A DNA stretch of 64,000 nucleotides, from contig NZ_JANZYP010000031.1 in the NCBI RefSeq assembly GCF_025506355.1, positions 1-64,000 of the forward strand, written 5' to 3'. The translations under genes and the position numbers were made by a program. Of this stretch, positions 42,821-51,495 are shown piece by piece; within the stretch, counting starts at the first letter, position 1; every line of letters begins with the position of its first letter. This DNA is from Sphaerisporangium corydalis (GTDB lineage Bacteria; Actinomycetota; Actinomycetes; Streptosporangiales; Streptosporangiaceae). The notes beneath the pieces are model-generated. The model searched no databases, was not told the DNA's origin, and saw only the letters and a list, made by a program, of their open reading frames with translations.

Positions 42821-44145
42821 ACCTCCCGGGCGTCGCCGGCGACGCCCGCCTCGTCCTCCCCGTCCTCCCCGCCTTCGCGCGGGGAGGCGGGGCGGCCCGG
42901 CGGCGGCGGCGGGTCCCGGCGCGCGCCCAGCTCGGCGCCGGCCAGGGTGGCGATCATGACCAGGGCGGTCAGCTCCAGCGGCACCGGGGTGAACGTCGCC
43001 AGCGCCACCAGCGCCGCGCCCGCCAGGTAGCTCGCGCTGACGGCGCCGGCGGGGCGGTGCGGCCTGATGTGCACCGCCCAGACGCTGACCAGGAACGCGG
43101 CCACCGGCACCGTGAGCGCCCCCCGGACGGCGAGCGCGTCGAAGTGCCCGGCCGCGCCGTCCTTGACGTCGACCACCGCCGCGAGCCCCGCGCCGAACGC
43201 GGCGATCGAGGAGAACACGAAGAAGTGGCCGTACCCCCAGCCGAAGGCGCGGGCGGCGCCGCGCAGGAAGCCGTGGGCCGGCCGCGAGTTGTACAGCCAC
43301 CACATGACGCAGACGATCACGAACCCGCAGGCCGAGACCACGATCAGGTCCACGCCCGGAGTGCCCGCCGCCATGCCCGACCGCACCGCGACCGTCGAGG
43401 CCAGCACCGCCTCGCCCAGCATGATCATCGCGAAGAGCATGTGGCGCTCGCCGATGTGCCCCGGATGCCACGGCGTCGGCCGGCCGCGCTCCGCCCACCA
43501 CGGGACGGCCAGCTCGGCCGCGCATAGGGCGGCGAACGCGACCCAGGCCCACACGCCGGGGATGGCGGCCCTGGGCATCCACAGGAGCTGGACCACGGTG
43601 ACGCCGCCCGCGAAACGCAGCGCGGTCGCGCGGGTCATCGGGTTGGACGCCGCCGCGCGCAGCCACTGCGCGACCATGGCGAACCGCATGACCGCGTAGC
43701 CCACCACCACCAGGCGGTAGTCGCCCGAGAACGCGTCGGACACCCCGGCGGCCAGGATCAGGGCGCCGAACATCTGGACGAACGTGACGAGCCTGAAGAT
43801 CACGTCGTCGTTGTCGAAGGCGCTGGCGAACCAGGTCCAGTTCATCCACGCCCACCAGATGGCGAAGTACACCGCCACGAAGCTCAGCAGGCCGGTCAGC
43901 GCGTGACCCTCGATGATCGCGTGGTGCAGGCTCGACGCCGCCTGGGCCACCGCGACCACGAAGACCAGGTCGAACAGCAGCTCCAGCGGGGTCGAGGCCC
44001 GGTGCGGCTCTGAGGGGTCGCGCGCGGGCATCAGGGCGAACCGGCGGGCCGGCCCGGCGATCCGGCCGCCCGCCGGACGGCTTTCCGTCGCCGCCGGACG
44101 GCTCTCCGCCGTCGCCGGGCGGCGCGGCGGGCCGGGGTCGGTCAC
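42808..44145 (-). CDS. Low temperature requirement protein A (LtrA) family membrane protein
   Basis: A 445-residue membrane protein with about ten to twelve helices. LtrA marks include STPLELLFDLVFVVAVAQ, AIWWAWMNWTWFASAFD and HMLFAMIMLGEAVLA. The N-terminus holds SRPA repeats and the C-terminus an acidic tail (GGEDGEDEAGVAGD). GTG 44145 has GGAG at 6 nt. The function of LtrA proteins is not settled; the name comes from a Listeria cold-growth mutant. Confidence 0.9.
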   Translation of the reverse strand: MTDPGPPRRPATAESRPAATESRPAGGRIAGPARRFALMPARDPSEPHRASTPLELLFDLVFVVAVAQAASSLHHAIIEGHALTGLLSFVAVYFAIWWAWMNWTWFASAFDNDDVIFRLVTFVQMFGALILAAGVSDAFSGDYRLVVVGYAVMRFAMVAQWLRAAASNPMTRATALRFAGGVTVVQLLWMPRAAIPGVWAWVAFAALCAAELAVPWWAERGRPTPWHPGHIGERHMLFAMIMLGEAVLASTVAVRSGMAAGTPGVDLIVVSACGFVIVCVMWWLYNSRPAHGFLRGAARAFGWGYGHFFVFSSIAAFGAGLAAVVDVKDGAAGHFDALAVRGALTVPVAAFLVSVWAVHIRPHRPAGAVSASYLAGAALVALATFTPVPLELTALVMIATLAGAELGARRDPPPPPGRPASPREGGEDGEDEAGVAGDAREVQRE

Positions 44146-44544
44146 GGTGAACTCCGGGTGTCTGGGCTGGTTCCGGTCGCGCCTCACGGCGGGCGGGGCC
44201 GAAGCCCGGCCACCGGCGGCTCCCGATCCTACCGACCCCCGTCCGCCGTGCTCACGGGGTCGTCCCGTTCCTGGGAATGGCCTGAGAGACGGTGCCGGCG
44301 CACGGCGCGGGCGGGCCGGTCGGCGGTGCCGGGGGACGGCCGGCCGGCGCGGCGGGGCCGGAGGCTCACAGAGATCTCCCAGAAGCTCCCCGGAGCCCTC
44401 CAGCCGGGCGCGCCAGTCTCTCCCGCATGAGATCGGTTCACGCCCGCTGGGGCGACGGCGCGACGTCCGCGCCCGCAGAGAGCACTGTGAGATGTCCGCT
44501 TCGGGAGTGGGAACGATGACGGGCCCCTGCCCGGAGGAGGGACG
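44146..44544. other. 399-bp spacer between divergent LtrA and ABC ATPase genes
   Basis: No convincing ORF, hairpin or operator. It should hold promoters for both genes. GGAGGAGG directly precedes the ATPase ATG. Confidence 0.5.
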
Positions 44545-45450
44545 ATGATCGAGGTGCGGGGCCTGCGCAAGCGCTTCGGCCCGGTACTGGCGGTGGACGA
44601 CCTGACCTTCGACGTCAGGCCAGGGACGGTGACCGGCTTCCTCGGCCCGAACGGCGCCGGCAAGACCACCACGATGCGCATGATCCTCGGGCTCGACGCG
44701 CCGACGGGCGGCACCGCGACCGTGCTCGGCGCCCCGTACGGCCGCATCCCGGCGCCGATGCGCGCCGTCGGCGCGCTGCTGGACGCCGGCGCGGTCCACC
44801 CGAGGCGTACCGCACGCGACCACCTGCTGTGCCTGGCCAGGAGCAACGCCCTGCCACGGCGGCGCGTCGAGGAGGTGCTCGGCCTGGCCGGGCTGACGGC
44901 GGTGGCCGGTCGCCGCGCGGGGACGTTCTCGCTCGGCATGAGCCAGCGCCTCGGCATCGCCGCCGCCCTGCTCGGCGACCCCGGGGTGCTCATCTTCGAC
45001 GAGCCCGTGAACGGCCTGGACCCCGAGGGGATCGTCTGGATCCGCACGCTGATGCGCGACCTGGCCGCCGAGGGCCGCACCGTGCTGGTGTCCAGCCACC
45101 TGATGGCCGAGATGGCGCTCACCGCCGGCCACCTGATCGTGGTCGGGCGCGGCCGGCTGATCGCCGACACTGCCATCGACGCCTTCGTCCGGCCGGGCGA
45201 GGTGCTGGTCCGCACCCCCGACGCGGCGGTGCTCGCCCCCGCGCTCACCGCCGCCGGCGCCCGCGTGCGGGCCGGCGAGGGGGGACTGGTCGTGGGCGGC
45301 ATGGCCACCGAGGAGGTCGGGCGGCTGGCGGCGGCCGAGGGGGCCGTCCTGTACGAGCTGACGGCGCTGCGGGCGTCGCTGGAGGAGGCGTTCATGGAGC
45401 TGACACGCGAGAGCGTCGAGTACGGCGTGCTGGACGGGGCGGCCCGATGA
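44545..45450 (+). CDS. ABC transporter ATP-binding protein (exporter type)
   Basis: A 301-residue ATPase. Walker A is GPNGAGKTT near 34-42, the signature is the FSLGMSQRL variant, Walker B LIFDEPVNGLDP, and the switch His lies in VSSHLMAE. The class is that of lantibiotic/drug exporters (BcrA/CcmA-like). The C-terminal 80 residues form the usual extra domain. The stop overlaps the permease ATG (ATGA). Confidence 0.94.
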   Translation: MIEVRGLRKRFGPVLAVDDLTFDVRPGTVTGFLGPNGAGKTTTMRMILGLDAPTGGTATVLGAPYGRIPAPMRAVGALLDAGAVHPRRTARDHLLCLARSNALPRRRVEEVLGLAGLTAVAGRRAGTFSLGMSQRLGIAAALLGDPGVLIFDEPVNGLDPEGIVWIRTLMRDLAAEGRTVLVSSHLMAEMALTAGHLIVVGRGRLIADTAIDAFVRPGEVLVRTPDAAVLAPALTAAGARVRAGEGGLVVGGMATEEVGRLAAAEGAVLYELTALRASLEEAFMELTRESVEYGVLDGAAR

Positions 45451-45537
45451 CCACCACCGGACGGGGCGGCCCGGTGACGAACGCCGGGCGGGGTGGCCCG
45501 GTGACGGCCGCTGGACGGGGTGGTTCAGGGACCGCCG
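45430..45537 (+). repeat. Four 27-bp tandem repeats across the ATPase/permease junction
   Basis: Units begin at 45430, 45457, 45484 and 45511, each C(T/C)GG(A/G)CGGGG(C/T)GG. The first carries the ATPase stop and permease start (ATGAC); the second and third carry GTGAC at the same place. The unit is a multiple of three, so three in-frame start codons (45447, 45474, 45501) result. Confidence 0.9.
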
Positions 45538-46367
45538 TGACGAGCCGGTCCGCCGCCAGGGCGCGCGGCGCGCGGGCGCCGGGGGAGCGGCCCGGGTTCG
45601 GCGACGTGCTGTGGTCGGAGTGGACCAAGGTGCGGACGCTGCGGTCCACCTGGTACACCCTGGTCGCCATCGTGGCGGTCGCCGCGCTGTTCGGTGCGAT
45701 GTTCGCCGGCGGCGGGGCCCGGGAGTACGCGGAGATGACGGCGGCGGAACGGGCGGGCTTCGACCCGTTCGCGAGCGTGTTCCGCGCCCTGCTGTTCGTG
45801 GAGGTCCTCGTGGGCTACCTGGGCCTGCGTGCGGTCACCGTCGAGTACGGCACCGGCACGATGCCGGTCAGCGTGACGGCCGTACCGGGGCGGGGCAGGC
45901 TGCTCGCGGCCAAGGGCGTGGTGTGCGCGGGGATGGCGCTGACCGCCGGGTGGCTCGCGGGCCTGGCGGTCTACCTCACCGGCCGGCTGGTGCTGGTGGC
46001 GCAGGACGCGCCGGTCTACGCGCTCGGTCAGCCCGGTGTGGTGCGCGCCCTCGTCGGCGTCGGGCTGGTCATGGCCACGATGAGCCTGCTCGGGCTGGCG
46101 GCAGGGCTGCTGGTCCGCACCACGGCGGGGGCGCTGACGATCGTGGTCATGATCGTGCTGCTGATCCCGGCCCTGTCACCGCTCTTCCCGGAGTGGCCGG
46201 CGAGGTTCGTGCTGACGTACTGGCCGACGATGGCGGGCGGCAGGCTGGCCGCCCCGAGGATCGATCCCGACGTCCTCGCGCCGTGGACGGGATATGCCCT
46301 GTTCTGCGGATACGTGGCGGTGTTCCTGCTCGGCACGTACGCGATGTTCCGCCGGCGGGACGCCTGA
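45447..46367 (+). CDS. ABC transporter permease (ABC-2 type)
   Basis: A 306-residue six-helix permease. The cytoplasmic lead into helix 1 is LWSEWTKVRTLRSTWYTL, typical of actinomycete ABC-2 permeases, and VEYGTGTMPVSVTAVPGR follows helix 2. Residues 1-30 are three GRGGPVT-type repeats made by the 27-bp tandem repeat and are not part of the fold. ATG 45447 overlaps the ATPase stop; GTG 45474 or 45501 could also initiate. The pair exports an unknown substrate. Confidence 0.92.
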   Translation: MTTTGRGGPVTNAGRGGPVTAAGRGGSGTAVTSRSAARARGARAPGERPGFGDVLWSEWTKVRTLRSTWYTLVAIVAVAALFGAMFAGGGAREYAEMTAAERAGFDPFASVFRALLFVEVLVGYLGLRAVTVEYGTGTMPVSVTAVPGRGRLLAAKGVVCAGMALTAGWLAGLAVYLTGRLVLVAQDAPVYALGQPGVVRALVGVGLVMATMSLLGLAAGLLVRTTAGALTIVVMIVLLIPALSPLFPEWPARFVLTYWPTMAGGRLAAPRIDPDVLAPWTGYALFCGYVAVFLLGTYAMFRRRDA

Positions 46368-46444
46368 CGCGCGCCACGCCTGGCGGGCCGCCGGGGTCGT
46401 AATGTCGTGAATGTGGTGATGAGGCGCGAGCGAGGAGCAGCGGG

Positions 46445-47161
46445 ATGGAACCGGACGGGCAGGTCACGGGGGCCGCGCGCCCAGGGGAGCGGCTGCTGGT
46501 CGTGGACGACGAGCCCACCGTCCGCGAGCTGTTGTCGGCCACCCTGCGCTTCGCCGGCTTCACCGTCACCTCGGCCGCGACCGGCGCCGGGGCCCTGGAC
46601 GCCGCCCGCGTCCAGCGCCCCGACCTGGTGCTCCTCGACGTGATGCTGCCCGACCTGGACGGGTTCCAGGTCGTGCGGCGGCTGCGCGACCTCACCAGCC
46701 CACCGGTCCCGGTCCTGTTCCTCACCGCACGCGACTCGCCGAAGGACAAGGTGACCGGGCTGACCCTCGGCGGGGACGACTACGTGACCAAGCCGTTCGA
46801 CCTGGAGGAGCTGATCGCCCGCATCCGCGCCATCCTGCGCCGCACGGGGTCACCGGACGCGCACACCCTGGTCGTCGGCGACCTGGAGGTGGACCCCGAG
46901 GGCCACCAGGTGACGCGGGCTGGCGGCCCGGTGCGGCTCTCGCCCACCGAGTTCCGCCTGCTGCGCTACCTCACGGTCAACGCCGGGCGGGTGGTGTCGA
47001 AGGCGCAGATCCTCGACCACGTGTGGCAGTACGACTTCGCGGGCGACTCCAGCATCGTCGACACCTACGTCAGCTACCTGCGCCGCAAGCTCGACGCGTC
47101 CGGGCCGAGGCTCATCCACACCGTCCACGGCGTCGGCTACGTCCTGCGCAGGCCCCGGTGA
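46445..47161 (+). CDS. OmpR-family response regulator
   Basis: A 238-residue regulator. The receiver holds VVDDEPTVREL, phospho-Asp in LVLLDVMLPDLDG and Lys in YVTKPFDLEEL. The winged-helix DNA-binding end is LSPTEFRLLRYLTVNAG and VDTYVSYLRRKLD. It resembles MprA/TcrX/CseB-type regulators. GAGGAG is upstream of the ATG. The stop overlaps the kinase GTG as GTGA. Confidence 0.95.
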   Translation: MEPDGQVTGAARPGERLLVVDDEPTVRELLSATLRFAGFTVTSAATGAGALDAARVQRPDLVLLDVMLPDLDGFQVVRRLRDLTSPPVPVLFLTARDSPKDKVTGLTLGGDDYVTKPFDLEELIARIRAILRRTGSPDAHTLVVGDLEVDPEGHQVTRAGGPVRLSPTEFRLLRYLTVNAGRVVSKAQILDHVWQYDFAGDSSIVDTYVSYLRRKLDASGPRLIHTVHGVGYVLRRPR

Positions 47162-48870
47162 CGCCTACCGGCTCCCGCCCTCCGGGCGCCACCGGGGACG
47201 CGTCCCGGTCCGAGCGGCGCGCCCGGCGGGCGGCGTCCCTGCCGGGAGTGCGAGTGCGGCGGGGGATCGCCCGGCTTCGGGGACGTGTGCGCGGCGCGGT
47301 CCGGGGGCCGTCCGGGTGGCGTCCGGCGAGGATGTCGCTGCGGGCCCGGTTGCTGCTGATCACCAGCGCGTTGCTGGCGGCCGGGTCGCTGCTCAGCGGC
47401 TCGGTCCTGGTTGGCGTGCTGCGGACCAGTTTGACCGACCGGGTCGACCAGCAGCTCCGGGCCCTCGGCGGGCTGGCCCGCATCCTCCCGCTCGACGTCC
47501 CGGCACAGAGCCCGGCCGGGATAGCGCCAGGACGGGTATCGTCGGCGGACCTCGACCTGGTCACCGACCTGTACGTCGCGTTCCTGGCCGCCGACGGCAC
47601 GATCGTGCGCGAGACCCGCCTGCCCGCCCCGTCCTCCTCCGCCCCGTCGGGTACCCCGTCCCCATCCGCTGCCCCGGGATCGTCCGGCGCTCCGGGGTCG
47701 TCCGGTGCCGCGGGAGCGGGCGGGCCGGAGCCGCCGGTGCTCGACGCGGACGCGGTCGCCCGGCGGGACCCGCGTCCCTTCGACGCCGAGAGCGCCAACG
47801 GCGCGCGACAGTGGCGGGTGCTCGCCCTGTCCCGCTCCCCGATCCTCGCCGGCCGGGACGACGGGCGGGTGACCGGCGTGGTCGTGGCCGCCTCCCTCGA
47901 CGCGGTGAAAGCGACGGTCGGACGGCTGCGTGCCGCCATCGTGGTGACGGGCGCGGCCCTGCTCGTCCTGCTCACGCTGGCCGGATGGTTCGCCATCAGC
48001 GCCGGGCTCCGCCCGCTGCGCCGCATCGAGGACACCGCGGCTGCCATCGCCTCGGGCGAGATGTCCCGCCGCGTTCCGCACGTCCAGGGCCAGAACACCG
48101 AGGTCGGGCGCCTGTCGGCCTCGCTCAACGGCATGCTCGGCCAGATCGAGCGGGCCTTCGAGGCGCGGGCCGAGTCCGAGGCGCGGCTGCGGCGGTTCGT
48201 CGCCGACGTCTCCCACGAGCTGCGCACCCCGCTGTTCGGGATCAAGGGGTTCTCCGAGCTCTACCGCATGGGCGGCCTCGCCGACGCCGGGCCCGCGATG
48301 GCCCGCATCGAGAGCGAGTCCGGCCGCCTGGCCCGCCTGGTGGAGGACCTGTTGCTGCTCGCCCGCCTGGACGAGGGCGGCGACGCGCTCCCGCTCGACC
48401 TGGCGCCGATGGACCTGCGCACCCTCGCCGCCGACGCCCGCCTGGACCTGCGCGCCCTCGCCCCCGACCGGCCCGTGGAGCTGACCGGCCCGTACGGCGG
48501 CCCGCCCGCCTCGGGGCCGGTACTGGGCGACGAGGCGCGGCTGCGCCAGGTGGTGAGCAACCTGGTCGGCAACGTGGTGGCGCACACCCCCGCCGGGACG
48601 CCCGTACGGATCGGGGTGGGGACGGCGGGCGGCGAGGCGGTCCTGGTGGTCGAGGACGCCGGGCCCGGCCTGACGGACGAGCAGGCGGGCCGGGCGTTCG
48701 ACCGGTTCTACCGCGCCGACGCCTCACGGAGCAGGGAGGACGGCGGGGGCGCGGGCCTCGGGCTGGCCATCGCCTGGTCGCTGGTGGCCGCGCACGGCGG
48801 GCGGGTCGAACTCCGCACCTCACCCGGGCACGGCGCCGCCTTCTCCCTGGTCTTCCCCGCCGTCACCTGA
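47158..48870 (+). CDS. Sensor histidine kinase partner of the OmpR-type regulator
   Basis: A 570-residue kinase. A long basic cytoplasmic lead (about 55 residues) precedes helix 1 (LLLITSALLAAGSLLSGSV). The extracytoplasmic sensor contains a Ser/Pro/Gly low-complexity stretch (SSSAPSGTPSPSAAPGSSGA). Helix 2, a HAMP domain, HisKA with DVSHELRTPLFG and a HATPase (NLVGNVVAHT, GAGLGLAIAWSLV) follow. An ATG at 47332 (MSLRARLLL) would remove the lead. It overlaps the convergent reductase gene by 51 bp. Confidence 0.93.
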   Translation: MTPTGSRPPGATGDASRSERRARRAASLPGVRVRRGIARLRGRVRGAVRGPSGWRPARMSLRARLLLITSALLAAGSLLSGSVLVGVLRTSLTDRVDQQLRALGGLARILPLDVPAQSPAGIAPGRVSSADLDLVTDLYVAFLAADGTIVRETRLPAPSSSAPSGTPSPSAAPGSSGAPGSSGAAGAGGPEPPVLDADAVARRDPRPFDAESANGARQWRVLALSRSPILAGRDDGRVTGVVVAASLDAVKATVGRLRAAIVVTGAALLVLLTLAGWFAISAGLRPLRRIEDTAAAIASGEMSRRVPHVQGQNTEVGRLSASLNGMLGQIERAFEARAESEARLRRFVADVSHELRTPLFGIKGFSELYRMGGLADAGPAMARIESESGRLARLVEDLLLLARLDEGGDALPLDLAPMDLRTLAADARLDLRALAPDRPVELTGPYGGPPASGPVLGDEARLRQVVSNLVGNVVAHTPAGTPVRIGVGTAGGEAVLVVEDAGPGLTDEQAGRAFDRFYRADASRSREDGGGAGLGLAIAWSLVAAHGGRVELRTSPGHGAAFSLVFPAVT

Positions 48871-49389
48871 GCCGGGGCGCGGGGTGAGGCGGAAGACGCG
48901 CAGCTCACGGCCGGAGCGTTCGGTGTAGCCGTCGTACACCGGCCAGTGGCGGTTGAGGGCCTCCCAGGCCCGCTCGCGGTCGGTGCCCTCCAGCAGGCGG
49001 CCGGTCACCGGGGTGACGCGTCCCCGGAAGGTGATCGTGGCCGCCGGGTTCCTGATCAGGTTGCCGCTCCAGGCGGGGTGCCGGTCCTTGCCGAAGTTGC
49101 TGCCGGCCACCAGGAACGTGCCGCCCGCCTCGGGCAGGCAGGCGAGAGGGCTCTGGCGGGCCTGCCCGGTCGTGGCGCCGGTGGTGGTGAGCAGCAGGTG
49201 GGGGATCATCTGGTCGCCCATCAGCACGCGCCCGCCGGTGAGCCGGTTCAGGAGGCGGTCGGCGGGCGGGACGATCGCGGGGGCCACCATGGCGAAGCCC
49301 CGGGTGGTGGAGAGCCACTGGAAGAAGGGGCGGAGCGCGACGCTGACGCGCCTCCTGACTCCGCCGCCGGACGGCTGCTGCTCGACCAT
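48820..49389 (-). CDS. Deazaflavin (F420)-dependent nitroreductase-family protein
   Basis: A 189-residue split-barrel protein of the Ddn/DUF385 family. Matching segments are IPHLLLTTTGATTGQARQSP, FLVAGSNFGKDRHPAWSGNL and NPAATITFRGR. Family members use F420H2 to reduce quinones or nitro compounds; the substrate here is unknown. GAGG lies 5 nt before ATG 49389. The C-terminal tail runs antisense to the kinase end. Confidence 0.9.
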   Translation of the reverse strand: MVEQQPSGGGVRRRVSVALRPFFQWLSTTRGFAMVAPAIVPPADRLLNRLTGGRVLMGDQMIPHLLLTTTGATTGQARQSPLACLPEAGGTFLVAGSNFGKDRHPAWSGNLIRNPAATITFRGRVTPVTGRLLEGTDRERAWEALNRHWPVYDGYTERSGRELRVFRLTPRPGSGDGGEDQGEGGAVPG

Positions 49390-49504
49390 GGCGACCTCGT
49401 GTCCTGTTCCGGCTCCCTCGGGCCCGGCAAGATTATTGCCCAGCAAGCGCTAGGTCAAAGGACGGCTCGCCGCGAACGCCAGGGGCCCGCGCCGGTGGAT
49501 GGCA

Positions 49505-49555
49505 ACAGGGCTCGACGCGCCACAGGGCTCGACGCGCCACAGGGCTCGACGCGCC
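49505..49555. repeat. Three exact 17-bp tandem repeats
   Basis: ACAGGGCTCGACGCGCC occurs three times head to tail at 49505, 49522 and 49539, in the spacer 10 bp after the small protein's stop. Confidence 0.88.
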
Positions 49556-49565
49556 GAGGGGCGCG

Positions 49566-49793
49566 TCAGCGGAGCGGGCCGTGGGGTTCGATGTGCGGGT
49601 CGGAGAACGGGCCGGCGTCCGGGCCCACGCGCGCGCCGGCATCGTCGGTGACGCGCAGCACGTACAGCCCCTGGTCGGGGTCGATGGGCACCAGGCCGTA
49701 CGCCATGTCCACCTCGTCCTCGGTGAGACCGAGCCGGAGCATGGCCTCGCCGAGGGTCGCCGTGGGCGGGAGCCGTACCGTGACCAGGACCAT
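49566..49793 (-). CDS. Small protein linked to the S8 peptidase, unknown
   Basis: A 75-residue soluble protein starting MVLVTVRLPPTATLGEAMLR, with an acidic turn LTEDEVDMAYG and a strand region GLYVLRVTDDAGARV. GAGGG lies just before the ATG. It begins 74 bp after the peptidase stop on the same strand and probably shares its transcript. The alpha/beta pattern could suit an inhibitor or chaperone of the peptidase; this is a guess. No family recognised. Confidence 0.7.
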   Translation of the reverse strand: MVLVTVRLPPTATLGEAMLRLGLTEDEVDMAYGLVPIDPDQGLYVLRVTDDAGARVGPDAGPFSDPHIEPHGPLR

Positions 49794-49867
49794 GTCCCTC
49801 ACGCTACGCGTCCCCGGATCCGGACACGCCGCGCGCCGCAGGACCGGATCCGGACAGGCCGGCCGCC

Positions 49868-51232
49868 TCAGCATGCGTCCCGCCTGGCGCGGCGCTCCAG
49901 GACCCGCAGGATCGCCGCCGGGTCGACGACGCCGTACCCGTAGTCGTAGTCGAAGCCGACGTCGCTGCGGTCCTCGGCGGTGCGGTTGATCAGACTGCGG
50001 AGCGCGCTCGGCGGAAGCTCCGAGGCCGGCCACCGGGTGCGGATCGCGGCGACGAGCCCGGCGGCCACCGGGCAGGCCGCCGAGGTGCCGGAGTCCGGCT
50101 GGTCGTCGCCGAACGCCTTCGAGCCGGCGAAATGGGTGTAGGTGCAGATGTCGGGTTTGCGCTCGCTCAGCCGGCCCGGGCCCTGCGAGGAGTACCCGAC
50201 CCGCTCGCCGTTGGTGTCGATCCCGCCGACGGACAGCACCTGCGGGTGGGAGTTGGCGCCACCGATCGGGCGGCTCGGGTAGGCGCACCGCCGGTCCTTG
50301 CATTGGGTGCCGCAGTTGCCCGCCGCGAACAGGATGTCGGCGCCCGCGTGCTCCAGGCTGCCCACGATGATGTTGAACGGGTGGGCCGCGTTGTCGGAGT
50401 AGTTGCCGGGCTGCCCGGGGTCGAAGTCCCACAGCGGCGAGAACGACCCCCAGCTGTTGCTGACCACCAGCGCCCGGGTCGCGGCCGGCTGCGCGTCCAG
50501 GACGGTGCGCAGGTGGGCGAACGCGGCCACCGCGTCGGACAGCAGCCCGTCGATGCCCCCGTCGCCCTGCCGCCGCGACAGCAGCACCGGGATGTCGAGC
50601 AGCGTCGCCTCCGGGGCGGCGATGAGCGTGTCGAAGGCGCACATCGTGCCGTGGTCGACGTCGAACCGCCCGGGCTCACCGGTCACGCCGCCGGGGCTCC
50701 AGGAGCGGTCGCGGTCGATCGCGCACTCCCTGCCCATCTGGCGGGCGACATGGGCGGCGTTGATGCCGGTGTCGCAGATCGCGAGGGCGACGCCCGAGCC
50801 GTCGCAGCCCTCCGACAGCAGCGTGCCGGTGCCGAGCAGGCGGGCGACGTCCCGCCAGGTGCCGACCGGGGGAGTGCCGCCGCAGGTCAGGCTGGTCTCG
50901 ATGACGGGATCGGCGTACACGCCGACCACGTTGGGGTCGTGGCCGGGGAGCAGCGCCATGCGCTCGCCGCGCTCGTCGTCGGAGATCTCACCGCGCACCA
51001 GGACCGACGCCTCGCCCGGCGCCAGGGAGAAGACCAGCGGCTGGCGCATCGACAGCGGATCGGCGCCGTCGGTGGCCGGCCGGGCACGGGGGAGGGCCAC
51101 GGGGGTGAACGAATGGTCCAGGGCGACCCCGGGAAGCCCGTCGGTGACGTCGGCGGTGGTCGCCGTGAGATCGGGCGCGGCCACCGCGGCGACGACGTCG
51201 GGGGAGGGACGGAGCTGGATCAGGACGCGCAT
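49868..51232 (-). CDS. Subtilisin-family (S8) serine peptidase without a signal peptide
   Basis: A 454-residue peptidase with the full set: Asp154 (AICDTGIN), His194 (DVDHGTMCAF), oxyanion Asn306 (FAAGNCG) and Ser384 (SGTSAACPVAAG). The 130 residues before the catalytic domain (VLVRGEISDDERGERMALL, then NVVGVYADPVIE) look like a propeptide-type domain. There is no Sec or Tat signal, so it is predicted to be cytoplasmic or exported unusually. Several Cys (TQCKDRRC, CGG) are present. AAGGTGG precedes ATG 51232. It is followed by the 75-residue gene. Confidence 0.88.
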   Translation of the reverse strand: MRVLIQLRPSPDVVAAVAAPDLTATTADVTDGLPGVALDHSFTPVALPRARPATDGADPLSMRQPLVFSLAPGEASVLVRGEISDDERGERMALLPGHDPNVVGVYADPVIETSLTCGGTPPVGTWRDVARLLGTGTLLSEGCDGSGVALAICDTGINAAHVARQMGRECAIDRDRSWSPGGVTGEPGRFDVDHGTMCAFDTLIAAPEATLLDIPVLLSRRQGDGGIDGLLSDAVAAFAHLRTVLDAQPAATRALVVSNSWGSFSPLWDFDPGQPGNYSDNAAHPFNIIVGSLEHAGADILFAAGNCGTQCKDRRCAYPSRPIGGANSHPQVLSVGGIDTNGERVGYSSQGPGRLSERKPDICTYTHFAGSKAFGDDQPDSGTSAACPVAAGLVAAIRTRWPASELPPSALRSLINRTAEDRSDVGFDYDYGYGVVDPAAILRVLERRARRDAC

Positions 51233-51495
51233 GGGGGGACCACCTTGGATGCGAAGCCGGAACGGCACCACATTCGTGCATCGGCCGCACCCCGTCTACC
51301 AGCAGAAATGTCGTGTAGCTCGGCAATAGACCGCGAAATCGGGCGAACCGCCGACAGGTTTTTTCGCCACGCGGCGCCCGGATGCGCTCTCCCACCGGCC
51401 TTTCGGGAAGGGTGACGGCCCTGTCGGGCACCCCGTCAAGATGTGGTCGCGCGTAAGCCTTCCGCCGGACGCGGCGGATGACTACCTTTTGAGGA

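Noticed and set aside
44229-45395. 388-residue minus-strand open frame
   Set aside because: It is a Ser/Arg/Pro-rich shadow of the ABC ATPase and of the spacer, with no family motif.
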